From NCBI GenBank assembly GCA_023416055.1, contig JAEZIH010000271.1, positions 1-7,354 on the forward strand: 7,354 bases of DNA, given 5' to 3'. This stretch comes from Pseudomonadota bacterium (GTDB lineage Bacteria; Pseudomonadota; Alphaproteobacteria; Caulobacterales; Caulobacteraceae). A program made the translations under genes and the position numbers. The notes under the pieces were generated by a model that was not told the origin of the DNA, searched no databases, and saw only the letters and a list, made by a program, of their open reading frames with translations. This document shows, in pieces, positions 1 through 5,013 of the stretch (the stretch's first letter is position 1; every line of letters begins with the position of its first letter).

Positions 1-1085
1 GCCTGGTCCTGCACGGCCGCGGCGTCTTCGCCTGCATCAGCCCGTGGAACTTCCCCCTGGCCATCTTCACCGGCCAGATCGCCGCCGCCCTGGCCGCCGG
101 CAACGCCGTGCTGGCCAAGCCCGCCGAGCAGACCCCGCTGATCGCCGCCGAGGCCGTGCGCCTCTACTACAAGGCGGGCCTGAACCCCGACCTGCTGGCC
201 CTCGTTCCCGGCCGCGGCGAAACCGTCGGCGCGACCCTGACTACCCACCCGGGCATCGACGGCGTCGCCTTCACCGGCGGCACCGACACCGCCACCCTGA
301 TCAACCGCTCCTTGGCCAATCGCCCGGGCCCGATCATCCCGTTCATCGCCGAAACCGGCGGCCTGAACGGAATGTTTGTCGACACCACCGCCCTCAAGGA
401 GCAGGTCATCGACGACGTCATCCTGTCGGCCTTCGGCTCGTCCGGCCAGCGCTGCTCGGCCCTGCGTCTGCTCTACGTGCCGCACGACTCGGCCGACGCC
501 CTCATCGAGGGGCTGAAGGGCGCCCTGGCCGCCCAGGTGGTCGGCGACCCGTCCGACCCCTCAACCGACATCGGTCCGGTCATCGACGCCGACGCGAAGA
601 AGATGCTCGAGGACCACCTCAAGCGGCTGGAGGGGGATGCGAGGATCGTCGCCCGCGCCGAACTGCCCGCCGGCGCCGAGAAGGGTCACCTGTTCGCCCC
701 GACCATCGCCGAGGTGCCGACTCCCGACTACCTCGAGCGCGAGGTCTTCGGCCCCATCCTGCACGTCTGCCGCTACGACCCCGCGAAGCTGAAGGAAACG
801 GCGGCGAAGCTGGCCAGCCGCGGCTACGGCCTGACCCTCGGCGTGCACAGCCGCATCGAGGCCTTCGCCGACGAGGTCGCCCGCCTCGTCCCGGCCGGCA
901 ACGTCTACATAAACCGCTCGATCATCGGCGCCGTCGTCGGCGTCCAGCCTTTCGGCGGCGAGGGCCTGTCCGGCACCGGCCCCAAGGCTGGCGGCCCCTA
1001 CAGCCTGATCCGCTACGCCGCCGAGAAGGCCATCAGCAACAACATCTCCGCCCAGGGCGGCGACCCGGCCCTGCTGAACCTGTAG
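1..1085 (+). CDS. putA: Bifunctional proline dehydrogenase / P5C dehydrogenase (PutA), C-terminal part, 5' end outside window
   Basis: This is the 3' portion of putA, open in frame from base 3, giving about 360 residues. The visible part is the NAD+-dependent aldehyde dehydrogenase domain that oxidises glutamate semialdehyde (from P5C) to glutamate, the second step of proline catabolism. The proline dehydrogenase domain must lie to the left of the window. Visible motifs: the Rossmann entry GVFACISPWNFPLAIFTGQ at the very start; VAFTGGTDTA; the general-base glutamate in FIAETGGLNG (codon 351-353); the catalytic cysteine in GQRCSALR (codon 453-455); and the late aldehyde dehydrogenase segments EVFGPILHV and QPFGGEGLSGTGPKAGGP. 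The protein ends soon after this domain (DPALLNL, TAG at 1083-1085), so there is no long C-terminal extension of the kind found in the larger PutA classes. A stand-alone P5C dehydrogenase cannot be excluded without the upstream half, but the sequence wording is that of PutA. The gene converges on a minus-strand gene across a hairpin repeat. Confidence 0.93.
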   Translation, partial: LVLHGRGVFACISPWNFPLAIFTGQIAAALAAGNAVLAKPAEQTPLIAAEAVRLYYKAGLNPDLLALVPGRGETVGATLTTHPGIDGVAFTGGTDTATLINRSLANRPGPIIPFIAETGGLNGMFVDTTALKEQVIDDVILSAFGSSGQRCSALRLLYVPHDSADALIEGLKGALAAQVVGDPSDPSTDIGPVIDADAKKMLEDHLKRLEGDARIVARAELPAGAEKGHLFAPTIAEVPTPDYLEREVFGPILHVCRYDPAKLKETAAKLASRGYGLTLGVHSRIEAFADEVARLVPAGNVYINRSIIGAVVGVQPFGGEGLSGTGPKAGGPYSLIRYAAEKAISNNISAQGGDPALLNL

Positions 1086-1092
1086 CGAACGT

Positions 1093-1145
1093 CTCCTCCC
1101 CGTTGCGCAGCAAGGGGGAGGGGGACCGCGCAGCGGTGGAGGGGC
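1093..1145. repeat. Hairpin-rich G/C intergenic repeat between convergent genes; possible bidirectional terminator
   Basis: The spacer between putA and the convergent membrane-protein gene is almost entirely two adjacent inverted repeats. The first has 10-nt arms, CTCCCCGTTG (1096-1105) and CAAGGGGGAG (1111-1120), with one mismatch and a 5-nt loop. The second is ACCGC/GCGGT (1125-1129 and 1133-1137) with a 3-nt loop. The outer ends (CTCCTCCCC and GTGGAGGGG) are also roughly complementary. From memory, C-rich/G-rich intergenic elements containing 'GGGGGACCGC..GCGGTGGAGGGG' recur many times in Caulobacterales and related genomes; I infer membership of that family and cannot count copies here. 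The position between two gene ends fits a transcription-termination or mRNA-stabilising role, although no T-run follows either hairpin. Confidence 0.65.
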
Positions 1146-1148
1146 TGG

Positions 1149-1706
1149 TCAGTCGACCCGCGCCTCCCCACGCGCCGCCTCGCGGAACAGCCACGCGGCC
1201 AGCAGCCAGCCCATGGCGAACACGCCGACGATGGCGAAGACGATCTGCTCATAGGCCAGGGCCACGAAGGCCGTGGCGAACTGGACCGCCGCCGTCGCCG
1301 CCATGGTCACGGCCATGCCGCGCGCCCGGAAGCGCGCCACGCAGGCCCCCGCCGCGGCGATGGCCAAAACCCCGAAGAAGACCAGGTTCACAGGCTCTTC
1401 CGGCTCGCCGATGATGCCAACCGCCAGGTTGGACCACGTGATCAGGAAGGCGGTCCCCGCCGCCACGACCACCCCGGCGCGGTAGGCCAGCGAGCCCGAC
1501 AGCCTCAGGCCGATTTCGCACACCCCGGCGCCGATCAGCAGCATCGCCCCCCAGACCATGAAGTCGAACGGCGTCCACGGCAGCCCGGCCCACAGCCGCG
1601 CCGCCAGCGGGATCAGCATGGCGATAGCCGCCGCCGCCCAGACTACGGTCCTCAGCACCGGCGTCAGCCGTGCGCCCCGCTCCGCCATCGTCCGCTCTCC
1701 GCTCAT
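1149..1706 (-). CDS. Conserved integral membrane protein of unknown function, six predicted TM helices
   Basis: A 185-residue protein that is almost all membrane. Hydrophobic stretches lie at about residues 18-40, 47-68, 75-99, 106-124, 131-151 and 153-175, suggesting six helices with very short loops; the C-terminus (FREAARGEARVD) is hydrophilic. The most distinctive segment is WSNLAVGIIGEPEEPVNL at 91-108, joining helices 3 and 4. I recall a widespread family of hypothetical membrane proteins with a similar 'NLAVGIIGsEdnPaN' segment, so this is probably a conserved family without assigned function. Two starts are possible: ATG at 1706 and ATG at 1688 (MAERG), each preceded by GGAGAG at a workable distance; I took the longer one. 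The gene lies behind a terminator-like palindrome, so it probably has its own promoter in 1707-1823. No catalytic or ligand-binding motif is evident, and I do not assign a function. Confidence 0.8.
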   Translation of the reverse strand: MSGERTMAERGARLTPVLRTVVWAAAAIAMLIPLAARLWAGLPWTPFDFMVWGAMLLIGAGVCEIGLRLSGSLAYRAGVVVAAGTAFLITWSNLAVGIIGEPEEPVNLVFFGVLAIAAAGACVARFRARGMAVTMAATAAVQFATAFVALAYEQIVFAIVGVFAMGWLLAAWLFREAARGEARVD

Positions 1707-1787
1707 CCCGGTCTCTCCGATCCTGCTTCAAATCCCGGCCCGCCGCCACGGCGTCGGCCGATGTCGAACGCACCCTGCCAAGGGCGG

Positions 1788-1805
1788 GCGTGAGGGGCAT
1801 GAGGG
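1788..1805. repeat. Two tandem 9-bp units upstream of the membrane-protein gene
   Basis: GCGTGAGGG (1788-1796) is followed directly by GCATGAGGG (1797-1805), differing at one base. A small hairpin, CCCT-GCCA-AGGG (1773-1784), lies next to it. The units sit about 80-100 bp upstream of the start of the six-helix membrane-protein gene, in the only non-coding stretch that could hold its promoter. A direct repeat of this size could be a regulator site, but two copies in G-rich DNA can arise by chance. I found no convincing -35/-10 pair nearby. Confidence 0.25.
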
Positions 1806-1823
1806 AAATCTGAGCAGCCTCTG

Positions 1824-1842
1824 AAAAAGCGCGCCGCGGCGC
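1824..1842 (-). terminator. Intrinsic terminator-like palindrome after the GFA-family gene
   Basis: Directly after the GFA-family stop codon, the minus strand reads GCGCCGCGGCGC, a perfect 12-base palindrome, then GC, then TTTTT. This is a GC-only stem followed by a short U-run, as in a Rho-independent terminator. The stem can form only about 4 pairs with a 4-nt loop (or 5 with a strained 2-nt loop), so it would be a weak or compact terminator. Its position abutting the stop codon supports the call. Confidence 0.5.
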
Positions 1843-2253
1843 CTAGGTCTCCTTCGCCGTCCCGTCCTCGTGCAGCCCCGCCGCCTCGCGATCGCGCTCG
1901 TACCGCTTCATCCCGGGGAACGGCGGCAGCCACGACTCCCGCCGGACGGTCCAGTTCTCATAGGTCGGGGTCAGCTGGTCAGGCGCGTCCAGGGTCCCAA
2001 GATGCACCTCGATCTCGTCGCCGCTGACAGCGAACACCGGCGAGCCGCAGCGCGGGCAGAACCGGCGACCGCGATAGGCCCGCGTTTCGCCCTCGACGCT
2101 CACCGCCTCGCCCGGAAAGATCGCCGCCGCATAGAACAGGGCGCCGTGATGCTTGCGGCAGTCCAGACAGTGGCAGATCCCCACCCGGTCCGGCCGCCCC
2201 GTCGCCGTGATGCGCACCGCCCCGCACAGGCAGCCGCCGTCGAACCGGTCCAT
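1843..2253 (-). CDS. GFA/CENP-V-family zinc protein (glutathione-dependent formaldehyde-activating enzyme-like)
   Basis: A 136-residue protein with the full cysteine pattern of the GFA fold: GGCLCGAVR (Cys8, Cys10), CHCLDCRK (Cys27, Cys29, Cys32) and FCPRCGS (Cys66, Cys69). In known members these cysteines bind zinc. The founding member, Gfa of Paracoccus denitrificans, was described as speeding formaldehyde-glutathione adduct formation, but most genomic members are uncharacterised, so a formaldehyde role should not be assumed. The length is normal for the family. ATG at 2253 is preceded by GGGAGG with 5 nt spacing, a strong ribosome binding site that fixes the start. The gene begins 18 bp after the stop of the small upstream gene and almost certainly shares its transcript. 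A compact terminator follows the stop. The C-terminal tail (REAAGLHEDGTAKET) is hydrophilic and likely variable. There is no formaldehyde-detoxification gene (S-formylglutathione hydrolase or AdhC type) in the window. Confidence 0.88.
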   Translation of the reverse strand: MDRFDGGCLCGAVRITATGRPDRVGICHCLDCRKHHGALFYAAAIFPGEAVSVEGETRAYRGRRFCPRCGSPVFAVSGDEIEVHLGTLDAPDQLTPTYENWTVRRESWLPPFPGMKRYERDREAAGLHEDGTAKET

Positions 2254-2271
2254 CCGTGCCTCCCGGCGATC

Positions 2272-2691
2272 CTAGTTCCCCTCGCGGGTCCAGACGGTGC
2301 AGCGGGCGATCCAGTGCTCCAGTTCCGCGACCAGGGCCTCGTAGCTGCGGGTCTCGAAGGCGTGCACCGTCTCCGCCTCCAGCCCGAAACGCAGCGGCTC
2401 GCCCTGTCGCCGCCGCCCCTGCTCCGTCCGCGGCCAGGGCTCGTACAGGACCGTCAGGTGAAAGGCGCCCTGAGGATCGAACTCCGGCCGCACCTCGACG
2501 TCGATGTTGAACCGCCGTCCCGCGTTCGTCGCATGGAACAGCGACGATCCCCCCAGCTCGCCCGACGCCGGATCCATGCCGACGCTCAGCTGGTTGCAGG
2601 CCACCTCCCAGCCGGAGGGAATGCGCAACGGCTGCAGCTCGCGAAAGGCGGGCGAGTCCGGAAACAGGTCTTCGATAGCGGGGCCAGGCAC
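2272..2691 (-). CDS. Small hypothetical protein, GTG start, probably leaderless
   Basis: A 139-residue, predicted cytoplasmic protein with no signal peptide or membrane segment. I do not recognise the family with certainty. Visible features: a probable domain core from RIPSGWEVACNQLSV (residues 23-37) through a strand-like FNIDVEVRPEFDPQGAFHLTVLYEPW (61-86, split here only for description), an acidic/aromatic middle, and an amphipathic C-terminal helix SYEALVAELEHWIARC (116-131). The layout resembles small single-domain alpha/beta proteins, but no catalytic motif stands out. GTG at 2691 is chosen because an in-frame TAG lies only 9 bp upstream (2701-2703) and no other early start exists. There is no Shine-Dalgarno sequence; a promoter-like motif instead ends 6 bp before the GTG. 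The reading frame is supported by its 18-bp spacing to the GFA gene, which has a strong ribosome binding site, and the two probably form a two-gene operon. Confidence 0.7.
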   Translation of the reverse strand: MPGPAIEDLFPDSPAFRELQPLRIPSGWEVACNQLSVGMDPASGELGGSSLFHATNAGRRFNIDVEVRPEFDPQGAFHLTVLYEPWPRTEQGRRRQGEPLRFGLEAETVHAFETRSYEALVAELEHWIARCTVWTREGN

Positions 2692-2697
2692 GGGCGG

Positions 2698-2725
2698 AGA
2701 CTAGCGGCGGTCGCGCCGGGCGCAA
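2698..2725 (-). promoter_or_regulatory. Caulobacter-type housekeeping promoter placing the start site at the GTG codon
   Basis: On the minus strand TTGCGCC (2725-2719) and GCTAGTCT (2705-2698) are separated by 13 nt. The Caulobacter sigma-73 consensus, as I recall it, is TTGaCgS, 10-14 nt, GCTANAWC; this site matches TTG..S in the -35 and GCTA plus the W position in the -10. The -10 octamer ends 6 nt before the GTG of the small hypothetical gene, so transcription would begin at or within a base or two of the start codon. A GACTC site (GANTC, the CcrM methylation target in Caulobacterales) lies just upstream at 2732-2736. That may be coincidental, since GANTC also occurs inside several genes here. 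Confidence 0.5.
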
Positions 2726-2747
2726 GGTGACGACTCCCTCACGGGCG

Positions 2748-4025
2748 TCAGGGCTCAACCCTGATCTCGCCATAGGCCGGTTCGATCCCCCTTTGCGTCT
2801 CCAGCCGCAGGAAATAGCTTCCCGGATGCAGCAGCACGGTCGCCTGCGTCTGGTCCGGCTTCAGCAGGAACTGATCCGCCGGCACGGCCCCCGCGCCCTC
2901 GCCCGCCCACATCGTCTGCAGCAGGGCCCGCCCTTCGAACGCCGGCACGTTCACCTCGACCGCCCGCCGCTCCGGATCGGCCGCCAGCCAGCCGGGACGG
3001 CCGGCGACCGGCGCCAGCCGGGGGTGGATCACGCTCAGATCAAGCTGTCCGTCGTACAGCGGCATCCCTACCACCGAACCGTCAGCCCGTCTGACGATCA
3101 CAGGTCGGTCCGGCGCATGCGCTGCCAACACCGCCGCCACGTGGGGTTCGTCGTTCTCGGGCTGCAGATCAGGCGCCCCATACGCCTGATCGATCGTCAG
3201 AGGATCGACGCCCGTCTTGCGCTTCAGGCGCGAGGCGAACCACTCGCCATGGTCGGTCGGCGCCTCCATGGCGTGGCTGTAGCCGCAGTAGACAAAGACC
3301 TTCGCCTCCGGATGCGGGGCGAGCAGGTCGGCGATCAGGTTCTCCGCCTGCGCCTCCTCCCGGTAAGCCATGCGGGTGTCCATGTCCGATCCCTCGGGGG
3401 CATACTGATCGGCGCGGAACTCGTAATCGGCGAAGCGATAGCCGAGACGCGCCGCCTCCCTCACCGTCTCGGCGAGGACCGGGTCTCGGGAATAGTAGCC
3501 GTAGGCCTGCAGGAAGGGCATTCCCGGCCTGTACTCGGTTATGCACGGCGCCGGTTCCGGCTGGCGCGGCATGAAGGCCTCGGCGGCGAACCAGTCGAAC
3601 CCCAGCGGACGAAGCCGCCGCATCACCTGTGCCGCGAAGCCGCGGTGCCGCGAATGGTTGTGCGCCTCGTTGAGGATCACGATCCGCCGGTCCGCGGCCG
3701 CTTCGGCGATGACGTCGAGGGCGTCCTCCACGGATGCGCCTGTCAGGTCGGGCAAGGGCGCAGTCGGCGGGCGTGGACTGGCTACCGAGCCGATCGCTGC
3801 CTCTTCGTCGCCGAGAAAGGCCGCGTACTGACTCAGCTGCCAACGGGCGGGCTCGTCCCCGGCGGCGGCCTTCCCTTTCAGCTCCAGATACTGCGGCAGG
3901 TACAGCCCCTCCGCCTGAAGTCGCCGAAAGGTGCAGACGGGCTCCTGGGCATGGGCCGCGCCAGCCGCACCCGCGGCCGCTGTGGCGAGGCATAGACCGC
4001 CGAAACTACGTCTGGTCAGTATCAT
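2748..4025 (-). CDS. Tat-exported EreA/ChaN-like superfamily protein, probable periplasmic enzyme or ligand-binding protein
   Basis: A 425-residue protein starting MILTRRSFGG, with a hydrophobic alanine-rich stretch and an AHA-QE cleavage site near residue 26. This is a twin-arginine signal, implying export of a folded, possibly cofactor-bearing protein. Residues about 100-280 carry the hallmarks of the superfamily that includes erythromycin esterase EreA, the haem-binding ChaN-like proteins and TraB/TIKI: RRIVILNEAHNHSRHRGF (Glu120, His122, His124, His127), DWFAAEAF (Glu149), YRFADYEF, and VFVYCGYSHAMEAP (His251, Glu254). In that superfamily the first E-x-H and the late histidine form the active or metal/haem site. 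Residues about 340-425 look like a small beta-rich domain (LLHPGSYFLRLE). ATG at 4025 has GGGGAG immediately upstream, but that site lies in an inverted repeat. The gene is 70 bp behind HMG-CoA lyase, so cotranscription is possible. The substrate is unknown; macrolide esterase activity is not implied by the fold alone. Confidence 0.8.
   Translation of the reverse strand: MILTRRSFGGLCLATAAAGAAGAAHAQEPVCTFRRLQAEGLYLPQYLELKGKAAAGDEPARWQLSQYAAFLGDEEAAIGSVASPRPPTAPLPDLTGASVEDALDVIAEAAADRRIVILNEAHNHSRHRGFAAQVMRRLRPLGFDWFAAEAFMPRQPEPAPCITEYRPGMPFLQAYGYYSRDPVLAETVREAARLGYRFADYEFRADQYAPEGSDMDTRMAYREEAQAENLIADLLAPHPEAKVFVYCGYSHAMEAPTDHGEWFASRLKRKTGVDPLTIDQAYGAPDLQPENDEPHVAAVLAAHAPDRPVIVRRADGSVVGMPLYDGQLDLSVIHPRLAPVAGRPGWLAADPERRAVEVNVPAFEGRALLQTMWAGEGAGAVPADQFLLKPDQTQATVLLHPGSYFLRLETQRGIEPAYGEIRVEP
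3167..3208. repeat. Two abutting perfect inverted repeats inside the EreA/ChaN-like gene
   Basis: GATCAGGCG (3167-3175) and CGCCTGATC (3183-3191) are perfect 9-bp arms around a 7-nt loop. TCGATC (3190-3195) and GATCGA (3203-3208) form a second perfect pair, also with a 7-nt loop, overlapping the first by two bases. They fall in the coding region between the EreA/ChaN-like core and the C-terminal part, where the protein reads DQAYGAPDL. No T-run follows on either strand, so they are not obvious terminators. They may be chance products of codon use. Confidence 0.45.
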
Positions 4026-4048
4026 GATCTCCCCTCAACCGGAGATCA
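4025..4048 (-). promoter_or_regulatory. 8-bp inverted repeat enclosing the ribosome binding site of the Tat-exported gene
   Basis: TGATCTCC (4025-4032) and GGAGATCA (4041-4048) are perfect complements with an 8-nt loop. In the minus-strand mRNA the downstream arm contains the GGAG of the Shine-Dalgarno sequence and the A of the ATG, while the loop holds the preceding GAGG. A folded hairpin would hide the ribosome site, so the element could be a translational switch or, as DNA, an operator. If transcription starts inside the repeat the RNA hairpin cannot form. A weak promoter resemblance (TTGCATT, 13 nt, GTCTGATC) would in fact put the start there, so the RNA reading is uncertain. Confidence 0.4.
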
Positions 4049-4095
4049 GACGAACAATGCGGCCAATGCAAGGGCGAGGCGCTCCGGCAGGACCG

Positions 4096-5013
4096 CTACC
4101 CCCTCGGCCATCCCCCCGCCCGGCTCAGCGCGCTGGGCGCCGGCCGGCCGATCAGCCCGCCGATCCAGCGGGCCGTGTCGATCAGGGCGTCGAGGTTGTA
4201 GCCGGTGTCGAATCCGGCCCGCTCCAGCATGTAGACCAGGTCCTCGGTGGCGATGTTGCCGGTCGCGCCCGGGGCGAAGGGGCAGCCGCCGATGCCGCCG
4301 ACGGAGGCGTCCAGCACGTCGATCCCGGCCTCCACGCCCGCATACGCATTCGCCAGGCCGGTGTTGCGCGTGTCGTGGAAATGCAGCCTCAGCACCGCCT
4401 CCGGCGCCGCCCGCCGCGCCGCCTCGACCTTCCTCGTCACCGCCCAGGGATCGGCGACGCCGATGGTGTCGGCGAGGGCGATCTCCTTCACCCCCAGCTC
4501 GCCGATGCGCCCGACAAGGTCCTCGACCTGGCCCACCGACACCTCGCCATCGAACGGACAGCCCCAGACGCAGCTCAGGGTCGCCGACAGCGACGGCGCC
4601 GCCCCCGGCTCGCCCTCCGCATTGGCCCGGCCGGTGACGATGTCGGACAGCATCGACACCTGCTGGTCGACGCCCATGCCCTGGTTCTTCAGCCCGAAGC
4701 CGTCGGTGGCCGACATGGCCACATTGACCTCGTCCACCGCCGTGCCCAGCGCCCGGTCGTAGCCCTTGCCGTTCAGCACCAGGCCGATGCGGCTGCGCCC
4801 TGGCTCCGGCGGCAGGGCCGCCATGACCTCCTCGGCCCCGGCCATCTGGGGCACGTATTTCGGATGCACGAAGCTGACCGCCTCGATGCGCCGCGCCCCC
4901 GCCGCCTCCAGCCGCCGCACCAGTTCGGCGCGGAGGGCGGGTTCGAGGATCGCCTTCTCGTTCTGCAGCCCGTCGCGCGGGCCGACCTCGACGATGGTGA
5001 TCGGCCGGCTCAT
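4096..5013 (-). CDS. mvaB: Hydroxymethylglutaryl-CoA lyase
   Basis: A 305-residue TIM-barrel lyase of the HMGL-like/DRE-TIM family, predicted to cleave HMG-CoA to acetoacetate and acetyl-CoA at the end of leucine breakdown. Conserved sites are intact: VGPRDGLQNE (Arg13, Asp14), RIEAVSFVHPKYVPQM (Glu44), ALADTIGV (Asp182), the metal-binding HFHDT (His211, His213), and the signature GGIGGCPFAPGATGNIATED with catalytic Cys244 and Asn253. The spacing between these residues equals that between the known human HMGCL residues (Asp204, His233/235, Cys266, Asn275), which separates it from isopropylmalate or homocitrate synthases. One mild deviation is SATDGFGLKN where members usually have S-x-[ST]-E followed by a serine or histidine. 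ATG at 5013 overlaps the TGA of the GT39 gene as ATGA, so the two are translationally coupled; GGGGAG lies upstream. The usual leucine-catabolism neighbours (isovaleryl-CoA dehydrogenase, methylcrotonyl-CoA carboxylase) are absent from the window. Confidence 0.93.
   Translation of the reverse strand: MSRPITIVEVGPRDGLQNEKAILEPALRAELVRRLEAAGARRIEAVSFVHPKYVPQMAGAEEVMAALPPEPGRSRIGLVLNGKGYDRALGTAVDEVNVAMSATDGFGLKNQGMGVDQQVSMLSDIVTGRANAEGEPGAAPSLSATLSCVWGCPFDGEVSVGQVEDLVGRIGELGVKEIALADTIGVADPWAVTRKVEAARRAAPEAVLRLHFHDTRNTGLANAYAGVEAGIDVLDASVGGIGGCPFAPGATGNIATEDLVYMLERAGFDTGYNLDALIDTARWIGGLIGRPAPSALSRAGGWPRG

Noticed and set aside
44..1414. Long + strand open frame of 456 codons overlapping putA and the next gene
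   Set aside because: The product is almost pure Arg/Pro/Gly/His, typical of an out-of-frame reading in GC-rich DNA. It overlaps the clearly recognisable PutA dehydrogenase domain and crosses into a convergent gene.
1755..1785. Possible sigma-54 or housekeeping promoter (minus strand TTGGCAGGGTGCG) before the six-helix gene
   Set aside because: The GG to GC spacing does not fit sigma-54, and the only -10-like partner, TCGACATC, is just 7 nt from the -35-like box, too close for the Caulobacter consensus.
1249..1800. Minus-strand open frame in a second frame over the six-helix gene
   Set aside because: It starts in the upstream spacer but reads Gly/Arg/Asp-rich low-complexity protein. The overlapping frame with six clean hydrophobic helices and GGAGAG sites is the real gene.
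2727..3995. + strand open frame of 422 codons opposite the Tat-exported gene
   Set aside because: The minus strand has a Tat signal, a ribosome binding site and superfamily motifs. The + frame has none of these and an Arg/Gln-rich composition.
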